Shown piece by piece: positions 12,231-22,363 of a stretch of DNA of 64,000 nt (positions within the stretch are counted from its first letter, which is position 1; every line of letters begins with the position of its first letter). The translations under genes were made by a program, and so were the position numbers. This stretch comes from Tetraselmis striata (lineage: Eukaryota; Chlorophyta; Chlorodendrophyceae; Chlorodendrales; Chlorodendraceae), in NCBI GenBank assembly GCA_006384855.1, contig VCJN01002102.1:124001-188000 (forward strand), given 5' to 3'. The notes beneath the pieces are model-generated. The model saw nothing but the letters and a program-made list of their open reading frames with translations. It was not told where the DNA came from and made no database searches.

Positions 12231-12608
12231 GTGAGCCTCTCCCAACTCCAAAGTGTCAATCAGAGATTAATACGGCAATATCCACATGGATTGCCCAATG
12301 CCCAAATACCAAATCGGGATAGGGTGATGCCCCTCAGTCGCCTTATGTTCTCAGTATGCGCACGCCCCGCCGTGACTGGCCGGTTCATTGCCTTCATTGA
12401 AGGTGTCTCTCTCCTCTCCAGAGTGCGATGCGGGGGGTGGCGATGCTTCGTGCGAACATGCTGTTCATCCCGCGGCGAAATCGACTACGCGTACCCTCGG
12501 GTACGGGCATTAACTTTCCAAATGCTCCGAATCCGCGGCCGAAGCTCGTGTAGTACTGTCGTTTCGGCGCGCCAAAACCACAGAAGCAAACTCCGCGCAT
12601 CATCGTGA
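12231..12608 (+). CDS. Candidate ORF with frame-preserving indels between copies
   Basis: A 125-residue open frame (127 residues in copy B at 28369-28752). Two separate indels between the copies are each exactly 3 bases and there is no frameshift, which hints that the frame may be under selection. A minus-strand frame also spans this stretch in copy A but is stopped in copy B, so the plus frame is preferred. No domain recognised. Confidence 0.3.
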   Translation: MSLSQLQSVNQRLIRQYPHGLPNAQIPNRDRVMPLSRLMFSVCARPAVTGRFIAFIEGVSLLSRVRCGGWRCFVRTCCSSRGEIDYAYPRVRALTFQMLRIRGRSSCSTVVSARQNHRSKLRASS

Positions 12609-12658
12609 CGAGCAAAAACGAGCAGCACGAGCAGCCCTCAACACAGCATCAAAATTTT

Positions 12659-12750
12659 TCGCCTCCGGGACAGGACTGGCACCATTGAAACCCTTGGAGC
12701 GTCTCTACGACGGCCGTTTAGGCAGCAATCCAGTTACGGAAAGCCCTGGG
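12659..12750. repeat. Dispersed ~90-bp repeat next to the Ty3 insertion
   Basis: This stretch, immediately left of the Ty3 5' LTR, recurs in copy B (about 28804-28894) and, in inverted orientation and diverged, at about 61219-61310 in the right end of the window. It contains a mirrored word around ctctacgacgg. It may be the end of an unidentified mobile element. Confidence 0.75.
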
Positions 12751-12764
12751 TAGGCGACGCACCG

Positions 12765-13117
12765 TGTTAGGGTTGCGCCTAGCGACTACCCTAATACCAC
12801 CTGCGACGTTTTATGGCCAAGTAATCATACTGTTGTACTGCTGCTATTTCAGCACGCGTATTATTTACTGGTACGGCCACAACCAGACGCCAGTAATATA
12901 ATATTTCTTGTAACATGAATACAGTACGCGCTAGAACTCCTAAATCATCAGGATAGCGCTACTACTTGCCTGTCCGCGGTGCCTAGTCGGACCGCTATAG
13001 GATAAATATCCAATGCCACCAGCATGTTGTAAGAGATTACATTCTGCAACCAACTCAATTCGCCAAACGCTACGAGTAAGAGCCCTGTTTCACTAAGTAC
13101 TGCCACGAGTACTTACA
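12765..13117 (+). repeat. 5' LTR of Ty3 copy A
   Basis: 353 bp, TG...CA, 1 apparent mismatch to the 3' LTR; begins tgttagggttgcgcc and ends gagtacttaca. Confidence 0.95.
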
Positions 13118-13271
13118 CTGGTTTCGGCTTCCTGTTACGATCCATCTCCACCTGCCGACCCACCGCGACCTGCTCTCGCACGCACGACGATACATTCGCG
13201 ATTTCGCAGGTCCTATCGACCCTTGGTAACGATTATGTACCCTTCAACCTTTATCCGAGTCGCGTGTTGCC

Positions 13272-13499
13272 ATGGCATCGCACCGGAGCGCCCGTCAAGC
13301 CGGTTACCCTCCCGGTGGTCCACCAGCCGAGCAGTCTATGCGTCAATTTAACGAGAAGAAGATGCTGGAAGCCCGCGTTGTGGCGCCAACTCAAAACATC
13401 TCTCACAAGCTCGCCGACGTTCATGATGTCCCAGCAGTCAAGGCCTTTCTGGAGAACTACGCACGACACGGCAAGACCCGTCGGAGACTACGCGCGTGA
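13272..13499 (+). pseudogene. Gag-like N-terminal remnant, Ty3 copy A
   Basis: A 75-residue frame beginning MASHRSARQAG shortly after the putative primer site is the only gag-position coding sequence. It is much shorter than a normal Ty3 Gag and has no CCHC zinc knuckle. The following ~670 bp hold broken frames rich in repeated atgcatg words. Gag and protease have probably been lost by internal deletion. Confidence 0.45.
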
Positions 13500-14173
13500 C
13501 ATCGGCGCCAAGCCGAGCGACCCCAAGATAGCTACCGGTTGTGTCGACTTGCAGCGCAAGCTACAAAGCCGCATTTGCCTTGTTGCATAATGAACCTTCG
13601 CTGTGCCTGAGTACTTGCAAGTGCAACGTATTTTGCAGGTGATTCCCAAGCACGAAAGAGCCGAGGTGCAAAAGATGGCTAGCAACGCCAACGAGACTGT
13701 CTCGACTCAGAGTAAGTCCATGCAAAATACATGCAGTGGCAGCTAATAAGCTAGCCAAGCAAGTCGACAAGATCGACTTACACAAAAACAAATGACGGTG
13801 TTGAGCAGAATGCCAACCTGTGCCTCTCAATGTAATTGAGACAATCGACATTGACATGTCGCCGAGTCCATGCAAAGAAATTGCATGTGAGTCCATGCAA
13901 ACATGCATGCACTGCTAAACTGCCCGCTCAGCCCCTGCATGAGATCGAGGATACAGATGTCGATATGGTTGAGCATTGCGCTCCCGCGGCACTGAACCCC
14001 TCCGACTCACAACCTGAGCATGAAGCTCATGGGTGTTCCTGTGCTCATTCACACCTCGTTGCCGACATCGAGGACGAGACAGGGTGCAGAGAAAATGTCG
14101 ACAAAATGTCAAAGACAAAAAGATGCATGCTAAACTGCATGCCAAACTGTTTATCATGCAAAAGAGATCTTGA

Positions 14174-14853
14174 GTGCGCAGAATGCGTACCAAAAACAAT
14201 AATCAAAAGAATGACACTGAAATTGACAAATATGCAAAACTAAATGCATGTCCAACTGACTCTGTTGTGTTTGACCAAGCAGAATTCAAGAGACTGAATT
14301 ATGCCTATGGTCCAGTCACTTTTGATGCCTGTGCCTCAGCATATGATGCTGTCTGTTCAGATAATTGCAGTGCTGAAAACCATTTCTGCAACAAAATATC
14401 AAAGGTAAAACTGTGTTCATCAATCCAGTGTATGATGACACAGCCCTGCCTATCTTGCAGCATTTTGAAATGCAAAGACAAGAGTCACCTTTTGACACAA
14501 GAGGTATTATTGTTATGCCCAGATGGTCCTCACAATTAGGACAATCCTGGAAACCACTGCTTTCAAAATATAAGAAAATTCATAGCTACCCGCCTGGAAC
14601 ATATCTGTTTCACACACCCAGTTCAGCGACTGATACTGAACCTATGGGACCCACTGAGTGGTATGTTGATGTCTACCTGGCTGACTACACTGTTGAGGAA
14701 CGTTCAGCCCAGGCAATTAATGACGTCGTTACCACTGAGGAACTCAAAACCATGCTGGCTGAACAGCAAGTTTATACAGGAGTCCTTCTCTCCATATGCA
14801 GCTCCTGTTCTCTTCGCCCGCAAGGCCAATGGCGGTCTGCGCATGTGCATTGA
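14174..14853 (+). pseudogene. Dam-like methyltransferase-fold domain of Ty3 pol, frameshifted
   Basis: The N-terminal part of the polyprotein reads FDACASAYDAVCSDN, then a motif-IV-like NPVY, then IVMPRW, the order seen in Dam-like (DNA N6-adenine methyltransferase) domains carried by some algal, fungal and oomycete retroelements. The second Pro of the usual NPPY/F is replaced by Val, so catalysis is doubtful. In copy A one A is missing from the AAAAA run near 14379 compared with copy B, which shifts the frame in the middle of the domain. Downstream coding resumes in the +1 frame before the reverse transcriptase. Confidence 0.6.
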
Positions 14854-16417
14854 CTACCGTCAATTGAATAAGTACACCAAAAAGGTCGAGTTCCCTGTTC
14901 CACCTGCTGATGCATTACTTGATATGCTATCTGGTGCTACTGTCTATTCAGCTCTTGATCTCGCCTTAGGTTATCACCAACTCCGGATTAATCCACCTGA
15001 TGTTCCTAAGACAGCGTTCCGAACTGTCTATGGCCAATTCGAGTGGCTAGTAATGCCATTTGGACTCACCAGTGCTCCCTCCTCTTTTCAACGCCTGATG
15101 ACATCTATACTCCAGCCACACAAGCATACCTTTATACTTGTATACCTGGATGATGTCTTGATTTTTAGCAACTCGCTTGAGGAACATTTGCAACATTTGG
15201 ACACAGCTCTTACTATGCTCGAGTCTAATGACATTAGACTACGATTACAGAAATGCTGGTTTGCCAAGAATGAACTAGAATACCTTGGACATATGGTATC
15301 ACACGCTGGCCTAAGACCCTCGCCTAATAAAATCAAGGCTGTTCAGGATTGGCCCAGGCCTAAGAACGTTCAGAATGTCCAACAATATCTTGGTTTCTGC
15401 AATTTTTACCGACGCTATGTGCGCAATTATTCTGCTATTGCAGCACCGTTATATGCCCTCACAAGAAAGGATAAAATATTTGATTGGACAGTTGAATGCC
15501 AAGCTGCATTTGTAAAACTGAAGCAAGCCTTGTGCCAGTCCCCAGTGCTGGCAAGCCCTGTCACCGGCAAAGATGCTGAGTTTGTAGTGGCTACTGACGC
15601 CAGCAAATATGCCTTAGGTGCAGTTCTGCTCCAGGCTAATGCTGATGGCCACTTACACCCCTGCAGCTATTATGCAAAGACATTGCAGGCTGCACAAACA
15701 AATTATCCCACCTATGACCAAGAGCTCTTGGGTGTGGTATGTGCTCTGAAAGAATGGCGCTGCTACTTGGAAGGCAGTCGCCGTATTACAGTTATAACTG
15801 ACCATGCCACATTGAGGCATTTGCCTACACAGGAAGGACTAGGCAGACGCCATGCCCTATGGTTACATGAAATTTCACCATACATGGCAGTCAACCCACA
15901 GACTAATGAACCTGTGTTGCAGATATTATATCGCAAAGGCGCTGACAATGAGGCTGATGCTCTCTCTCGCCGCCCTGACTTGCATTATGCATTGACTGAA
16001 TATGAAAACCAGCTGGTCGAAGCTGACCTTGAACAAATGCAGGACTATTTGTCAGCAATGTCCGCCTTGCAGATTGACAGCAAGCTAATAAACAAGATCA
16101 AAGCTGCCTACATCACTGATGTTGCCTACAGTCATGGACGCACCCCCAACGGTGTGCGACAAGATGAGACTGATGGTCTCTACTATATGGCAGATAAGGT
16201 CTGTATACCCAATGATTCTGAACTGAGAAAACTCATCATTGAGGAGTATCATGTTGGTAATGGACACCCCAACCATACCCGCACTCTTGCCAACATACTG
16301 CGTATGTTTTGGTGGCCACGCATGAATACCACAGTCAAGCATTACTGCAAACACTGTGATACTTGCGTTAGAATCAAAGCAGCTACCACCAAGCCTCATG
16401 GTTCTTTATTTCCGTAG
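14663..16417 (+). pseudogene. Reverse transcriptase, RNase H and integrase zinc finger, Ty3 copy A
   Basis: An open frame of 584 codons. Reverse transcriptase carries the fingers motif GGLRMCIDYRQLN and the catalytic YLDDV; RNase H carries VATDASKYALGAVL; then the integrase HHCC zinc finger (YHVGNGHPNH ... CKHCDTC). It ends at an amber TAG (16415-16417) that is in frame with the integrase core. The reverse transcriptase frame is +1 relative to the methyltransferase-like domain; the switch would occur near 14780. Both features are shared with copy B, so they predate the duplication or are programmed recoding sites. Confidence 0.9.
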
Positions 16418-16450
16418 CCAAAGGCAACCAAGCCTTGGGAGATAATCTCA

Positions 16451-17581
16451 ATGGATTTTATAACCAACTTACCTGAGGTGGATGGCTATGATGCTATTGC
16501 TACGTTTGTTGATACATTCACCAAACAGTCACATTTTGTGCCATGCAATATAAAGATTGATGCGACACAGCTGGCCAGATTATATTTGGACAATATTTAC
16601 AGACACCATGGTCTCAGCAGATGTATCATCTCTGACAGAGATCCCAGGTTCACTTCAGTGTTCTGGAAATCATTGTTTACAGCTCTGCAAACTAAGCTAA
16701 ATATTTCCAGCGTTTATCACCCGCAAACTGACGGTCAAACTGAACGCACCCACAGAACTATTGAGCAAATATTACGTGCGTTTGTTCACAAGCAACATGA
16801 CTCTTGGTTAAGTCATTTGGCTCTTGCTGAATTTTCTTACAACAATTCAGTCCATTCAGCAACACATTATGCCCCTTTTGAGGCAATTTATGGCATGATG
16901 CCACTGACATCACCTGATCTGATTGCTACTGCCAACCAAGATGCACGCAACACAGTTGCAAATATTCAAGATATTCACATGTTGATTACTGAGCAACTGA
17001 AGCTTGCTGATGAATATCAAAAGGTCTATGCCGACCGCAAAACCAGCCCTGTTGAGTTCGCAGAAGGAGACAAAGTCTGGCTCTCAACGGAGCACTTGCT
17101 CATACGCAACCAGCCGGCGCGCAAGTTCCGACAGCGCTACATCGGCCCCTACCCGGTCACAGCCAAGATTTCCAGCCAGGCGTTTCGTCTGCGCCTGCCA
17201 CCAACGTTCGACTGCCACAATGTGTTTCACATCAGTCGACTGCGCCAGTGCGTCAACTCAGATGCACAGCCCGATACAATACCGTCCAGTGTGGAGCCCC
17301 CTGTCGACGAGTTCGTCGTTGAACGCGTGCTCGATTTCTCTATCGAGCGCCGCGAGGATCTGTTCAAGCGAGGACTCTGCCTCGTCTTTCTGGTGCGTTG
17401 GCTGAACTACGACTCAAGTCATGACAGCTGGGAACCATACAGCGCGCTGCGACGTGTCGAGGCGCTACACGATTTCGCGAGGACGAGCCGACATCTGCAA
17501 GACACGCTACGCTCAAAGGAATACGCCAACCTGCGAGCGCGCCACCCGTCGCGTTTTCCAGAGTCCATCCCGGAGCGTTGA
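16451..17581 (+). CDS. Integrase core and chromodomain, Ty3 copy A
   Basis: 376 residues from the first Met after the amber codon. The D,D-35-E core is visible: MDFITNLP (first Asp), IISDRDPRF (second Asp), and the Glu following HPQTDGQTERTHRT. After the C-terminal GPY-like region the protein ends in a chromodomain (FVVERVLDFSIERRE ... FLVRWLNYDSSHDSWEP). That domain places the element among chromoviruses, which target particular chromatin. It lies in frame with the preceding reverse transcriptase/RNase H frame. Confidence 0.93.
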   Translation: MDFITNLPEVDGYDAIATFVDTFTKQSHFVPCNIKIDATQLARLYLDNIYRHHGLSRCIISDRDPRFTSVFWKSLFTALQTKLNISSVYHPQTDGQTERTHRTIEQILRAFVHKQHDSWLSHLALAEFSYNNSVHSATHYAPFEAIYGMMPLTSPDLIATANQDARNTVANIQDIHMLITEQLKLADEYQKVYADRKTSPVEFAEGDKVWLSTEHLLIRNQPARKFRQRYIGPYPVTAKISSQAFRLRLPPTFDCHNVFHISRLRQCVNSDAQPDTIPSSVEPPVDEFVVERVLDFSIERREDLFKRGLCLVFLVRWLNYDSSHDSWEPYSALRRVEALHDFARTSRHLQDTLRSKEYANLRARHPSRFPESIPER

Positions 17582-17701
17582 CACCTACTGATGCTGTTGC
17601 TGTTGCTATATCACGCTTCCACCGCCAACCGACATCTGGGCCAGGCCTTCGGCGACGCGAAAAGACACTTTCCAGTTCGTCATTTATCAGAGGGGTGGGA
17701 A

Positions 17702-18054
17702 TGTTAGGGTTGCGCCTAGCGACTACCCTAATACCACCTGCGACGTTTTATGGCCAAGTAATCATACTGTTGTACTGCTGCTATTTCAGCACGCGTACTA
17801 TTTACTGGTACGGCCACAACCAGACGCCAGTAATATAATATTTCTTGTAACATGAATACAGTACGCGCTAGAACTCCTAAATCATCAGGATAGCGCTACT
17901 ACTTGCCTGTCCGCGGTGCCTAGTCGGACCGCTATAGGATAAATATCCAATGCCACCAGCATGTTGTAAGAGATTACATTCTGCAACCAACTCAATTCGC
18001 CAAACGCTACGAGTAAGAGCCCTGTTTCACTAAGTACTGCCACGAGTACTTACA
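17702..18054 (+). repeat. 3' LTR of Ty3 copy A
   Basis: 353 bp, preceded by the purine tract at 17689-17701 and followed by the target duplication CACCG. Confidence 0.95.
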
Positions 18055-18686
18055 CACCGTTATAGTCATCAAGCAAATTGCCGAAGCATTCTGCAAAACT
18101 AATTAAAGGCCAGTGACGAAATTTCCAACACTGTTGGATCACCGTCTAAAACACTGCCATCAAAACACCCGGCACGGACCACTAAAGGTCCGCCCTACCC
18201 GTTTGGGCGTCGGCCCATTCGAGTAATGCGAGTTGGGGCAAGCCCCAACCCGCGGAGCAAAGCATTTCGGGATTGCAACACATGTGCAACACAACATCAT
18301 ATGTTGAGTGATGCCGGTACACGCGCGCGTCTACGCGTAGTTCAAAGTTCGTCGCATGGTCGAGAGATACATTCGCAAGAGCGCCGTATGATTTGACGGA
18401 AAAACAATTTCTCGCTCCGAAACCATATCCATCCGAAGCTTCTGGCGGTGTCTCCTGTCACTATGACGCGACGAGGAAGTGTGGCTTCGACTCGAGGGAG
18501 TGTCGCGACGACGGGACGAGGCTGTGGATTTGCGAGCGGCCAGGCACATCAGGGCGCACCCACACGACAACCTCATGCGCTGGTAGTGACTACCTCGGAC
18601 GCTGGCTCGCTGGCTGATCTCAAGAGTTGGCTCTCGGGGCATGCGGGTGCCTTGTGGTGCGGATACTGTCGCGTCTGTTTGCAGGT

Positions 18687-18989
18687 ATGCGTATGAATTG
18701 GGGCTTTGCGGCAATCCCGGCTGCCTTCGCCGTCGGCTTAGTGCCAGTCGCCGTCCGTGGGTGCCTAGTCTACCGCCACAACAACGACCTCACGCCGGAT
18801 CTCCCAGGAGAGACCTCCATCGCTCGGGGGCTGCGTGTGCATGGTATAGCCAACGTGGCGCCGCGGCAGGCGGTGGACGCGCTGCGCGGGCGTATCGCCG
18901 AATCCGACCACCGGCTGCTGCGGCGATGTGACGGCGCAGCCGCCAATGCGTCCGAGGCGCTACCGCTCTTCGCGTCGGCAGTGGTGAAG

Positions 18990-19023
<34 letters not shown>

Positions 19024-19568
19024 CGCGCGCGCGCTACAAATGCGTCTCCTATGCATGACCCAGTTCTGCGCGCACGACAACCTACCCACTCCGTCCACCT
19101 ATCGCAACGCCGACACGAGCAGCTCCGCCGTCGGCTTTTCAAATTTCAATAACGTTCAGCCGATCGACCCGCGACACTGATCCAAGTGCCACCGCCGCCG
19201 CCCCATTGCAAAGCTCGCGGCGCATGCGGCAAAACTCCCTCAGCGATGGATCGCAGTCGCGAGTGGCGGTTACTTGCTTTCCCGCTGCGCCTACACCGCC
19301 GCGTACCTGCTCCAGGTGCCCCCCCTCCCCTGCCTCCGCCGTCGTTCCCTCCCTTAGTCGCATGAACACCCGAAGGCCCACCACCCAGCCCCTCGTGGCT
19401 ATTCCTGCTACCCGCGAGGTCTGTTAAGGCGGGTGCATGCTTGTGCATGTGCATACGGGTGTACGGCAGGAGGAGCCGCTGATGTCGGCGGCGCGCACAA
19501 CCGCGTGGACCGCCGGCACCGTGACGTGCCTGGGCCTGATGCTGCGGGCCGCCCGAGCCGCCGCCTGA
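18687..19568 (+). CDS. Small unrecognised membrane protein, copy A right arm
   Basis: Four exons fit with all introns in phase 0: 18687-18983, 19064-19153, 19214-19315, 19470-19568, giving 195 residues. Intron 1 begins gtgaag and then runs into a 32-base C tract. Hydrophobic helices lie near residues 4-28 (WGFAAIPAAFAVGLVPVAV), 140-160 (WIAVASGGYLLSRCAYTAAY) and 176-192, so a multi-pass membrane protein is likely. The true start may lie in an upstream exon, because a good acceptor (tttgcag) directly precedes the chosen ATG. Both unit copies carry the gene almost unchanged. I do not recognise a family. Confidence 0.5.
18990..19021 (+). repeat. Poly-C tract, copy A
   Basis: A run of about 32 C immediately inside the first intron of the membrane-protein gene; the copy B counterpart (about 36166-36181) is half that length and interrupted by a T. 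Confidence 0.9.
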
Positions 19569-20127
19569 GGAGACAGGCCACCCGGCCCCCACATAGTGGG
19601 AGAGTCGTAGTGACGCGCAGTAAGTGTCAGGGAGGGAGGTGATCCGTCAGGCGCACCCGTGAGGTGCACTCAAACAGGGATGACTGAGAGTGGACACCGC
19701 CCGCTTGGCCACAACGGAGATACGTGTTCCTCCAGGTGTAGCGGTAGGTAGTGCTTTAACTAATCGGTAGTCGCTAGGTCGCGAGTTCAAGGCTACGAAA
19801 ATTTAAGTCCTCGTAAAGCGTCGCTCACAGCTCAAGCCCAGTTTTTCCCGGGGTTTTCGCGCGAGAGATGCCACAAAATCTATTTGTTCTTGCAGTGGTA
19901 AATAAAGCAGCGGCGGAGTAAAAACACATGCACGGGGATAATGACATTACGGCCAATGAAACTACCACTCTATCATGTACTTGCTTGCGTGACCATTTTT
20001 AGCGACTAGATGACCACCTCTCGACCTCCTCCCAGGCCACTCTCCTCTTTCAGCTTTGCCCGCACACGCGACCATGGGGTGCACACACCAGCAGGAAAAC
20101 TTGCGGATAGCTGGCCGTGATTTGGTT

Positions 20128-20508
20128 TCAGATTGGGAGGGGTGCGGACCGCGTGGTGGCACGGGCCGTCCAGCTCCGCGACGACTGCGAGCCGTGTAAT
20201 GCTCCAATCCATCCGGGGGTTTGATTCGGGCTGTACCTCCAGCAGCTCAGCGTGATCAGCAGAGAACGCAGTGCCATCGTGTCGAAACTATATTCCCCAT
20301 CAGTGCCCCCCCCCCCTCCAGCACGGCTCCATCGATGCGCCACATGCATATTTTCTTGGGCTTTTGTTATTAAATGAAAAGAGTCCGCGGCCGTGCGGCC
20401 ACTTTCCTCTGAGTCCGCAGATGTCGCACAGGGACGCTTTGCTGTTATGACTGCACAGAGACTTGATTGGGGGGACGGCCGCACCCCCGATTGGGCGCGG
20501 TGCGGCAA
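20128..20508 (-). pseudogene. Hypothetical ORF near the right end of copy A
   Basis: A minus-strand frame containing MALRSLLITLSCWRYSPNQTPG is shared with copy B, where the frame is longer (37111-37680, 189 residues). In copy A an indel near 20205 breaks it. No domain is recognised, and this is the diverged part of the duplication. Confidence 0.2.
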
Positions 20509-20741
20509 TGCCCCTCAGCCACCACATTCAGTCTCCACGTTGGTGTGTTTCGTTCCCTCTCGCCCTATTGCTCTTGCGTGTGTGCGGGGCACTCGATGGA
20601 CCTCCCGCGATAGGCCAACTCCTCCGATAATCTACGGCAGCAAGCGGCACTCATCAACTCCTACCACGCCCGCCCCGCCCCCCCCCGCCCCCCCTCCCGC
20701 CTGGGGGGGGGGGGGGGGGGGTGAGGGGAGGGGGGGGGAAG

Positions 20742-21901
20742 CTACTGCTTGTTCTTGTTCTTGCGTGCCCGGGGGACCCGCCGCTTCGACGACCTCGCTG
20801 CCTCCGCCTCCGCCTCCGCCTCCGCCTCCGCCTCCGCCTCCGCCTCCGACTCCGCCTCCGACTCCGCGACCGTCAGTTTCTTACCTGGGCGCTTCTTCAC
20901 TGGCCTCTTCCGCTTCTTGTCGGCGTCCGACTGCTTCTTGTCGGCGGCGTTCATCCAGCACAGCTCCTTCTCAGTTAGGGGTGGGCGGGGCAGCGGCGCG
21001 TCCGGAGGGAGAACGGCGGCCGTCAGTGTCTTCACCACCCCGGGAGGCTGTGCCGTCGACGACGCCGCCATGAGCTTCATTGCCTTGGCGTCGGGACGCC
21101 CCCTGTGCCCGGACGCCCACAACAAGCCCCAATCGTTTCGCCTCCAAGCGGCTGAGGATGCGGCCTCCTCGGCCACCACGAGTTGCGCCGCTGGCACTGT
21201 GGAAGCCTTGGCGTTTAGGTGGGCCTTACGGCGCTCCCGGACGAACCTGCGCGCGGCACAAGTTAGCCACGAGTAGGTGCGTGCTTATGTGGTGGGTGGA
21301 GGGTTTTGTTGCGTGCCCACCTTGTCACGCGTTTCCTCATGTCTTTCTCGTCCCCCTCGATGCCGGCGGCGCGGACACGCGAGATAACAAGGCCCGCCGC
21401 CCAGTCAGGGGCAACAACCTCGCCCAACGCACCTTGCACCGGCAAGTACACGTCGTCATCATCTCGTGGCCATACGGCCTGGATCTCTGCACGCATGACA
21501 GTGATGGTGTCGGTGCTGGCGCGCGACCTTGTTGAGGAGGACGAGGCAGCCCCAGCAGCGCTGGAGGGGTCAGTGATGCCGGTGCGATCTGCGGGCGTGA
21601 CATAGAAGGCCAGCACCCCCTCTGGCAGCGTGTACTGTGCGGCCTCGAGTTGTTGTCGCAGCGGCCCCCCGCCGGATTGGTTCCTAAGCCGGGCTGCAAA
21701 CTCCTGCAGAGGTGCGCCCCAGGAACCCTTCCTGGCGTCGTCTTCTGAGGGGTAGACCCGCAGATCTGCTGGTTGCGACTTTGCCGCGTGGGCAACCATT
21801 GTCTCCACGGACTGCGCCGCGAACACCAGGCATAAGGGCACCTCTGCACGGGTTTTCTTTGTGATAACGATGGCTTTTGCCCGGGAGACGAGGTCTGCCA
21901 T
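20742..21901 (-). CDS. Unrecognised basic, NLS-rich protein (probable transposon ORF)
   Basis: Two exons, 21901-21321 and 21246-20742, joined in phase (intron gtgggc...gcgcag), giving 361 residues. The N-terminal half (MADLVSRAKAIVITKK...) is globular and without a recognised domain. The C-terminal part is Lys/Arg-rich (KKRKRPVKKRPGKK), followed by a Glu-Ala dipeptide run encoded by a cctccg microsatellite, and a final basic cluster (RSSKRRVPRARK). This suggests a nuclear DNA-binding protein. It is divergently arranged with the Ulp1-type gene 462 bp away, a pairing typical of large DNA transposons. Its stop codon lies about 80 bp from the end of unit copy A. Confidence 0.6.
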
Positions 21902-22363
21902 GGCGCAGTGAGCGGTGAAAGCGGGGGGGGGGGGGGGGGGGGGGGGGGGCGGCGAGGTGGAGAAACTAACACCCGGTCGACGACCACCTTCCGGGGCAGT
22001 CAACGACACAGCGGAGGCGAGGAGCAGCGCGCCACTACTATTGGTATGCATGTATTGTGAAGGGCTAGTCGGTGCGGCATTGTGTCGGGGTAATTTCGCA
22101 GTGTATATTGTTGAAGCAGCACGGCGTTTTGAATACGTGGTTTCACCGAGTGAATCCGGGATAATATATGCGGTAGGGCGCGCGTGTATATGTGCGCGAC
22201 GAATATACGCACCGGTGTGCGGCAGCGGTGTGCGGTGTGCAGCAGCGGTGTGCACGACATGTAGAGGCGGAACGGGTGAGTGGCCGCCGCTCCACCCAGC
22301 GCCGCAAATCCCCGTGCGTGGGCACCCAAGACCCCCCCCCCCCCCCCCCCAAAACCTGCCGCC
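21902..22363. promoter_or_regulatory. Shared head-to-head promoter region
   Basis: The 462 bp between two divergent start codons must contain both promoters and 5' leaders. It holds a G tract (about 21923-21949) next to the minus-strand ATG and a C tract (22332-22350) just before the plus-strand ATG, so each gene has poly-C in its sense-strand leader. An imperfect gtgtgcggcagcg repeat lies at about 22214-22256. No defined promoter motif is visible. Confidence 0.4.

Larger units (their letters stand above)
12765..18054 (+). mobile_element. Ty3/gypsy chromovirus, copy A
   Basis: A complete LTR-to-LTR element of 5290 bp flanked by the 5-bp target duplication CACCG (12760-12764 and 18055-18059). 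LTRs of 353 bp start TG and end CA and differ at one position that I can see (5' copy tatta, 3' copy tacta), so insertion was recent. A purine-rich tract (17689-17701) precedes the 3' LTR, and a TGG-starting putative primer site follows the 5' LTR at 13119. Domain order: short gag-like remnant, Dam-like methyltransferase fold, reverse transcriptase, RNase H, integrase, chromodomain. No recognisable gag core or protease is present. A frameshift, a +1 step and an amber codon make it non-autonomous as it stands. Confidence 0.95.
7578..20660. repeat. Large duplicated unit, copy A
   Basis: This stretch recurs in direct orientation at 23746-37832 (copy B). The left junction is at the shared word acctacaaagcgg, and the right junction is after tcatcaactc. 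Flanking sequences differ on both sides and I find no inverted terminal repeats. It contains the left arm with degenerate ORFs, one Ty3 element (12765-18054) and a right arm with a small spliced gene. Similarity to copy B is not uniform: near-identical through the Ty3 element and up to about 19660, then visibly diverged to the right end. Confidence 0.95.

Noticed and set aside
16415..16417. TAG read as a sense codon (nuclear code change)
   Set aside because: TAG ends the CIA30-domain gene exactly where the family ends, so there is no sign of reassignment.
19735..19800. Second tRNA-like stretch (gagttcaaggct) in both unit copies
   Set aside because: T arm and anticodon arm do not pair in either copy; copies differ at positions that would be conserved in a tRNA.
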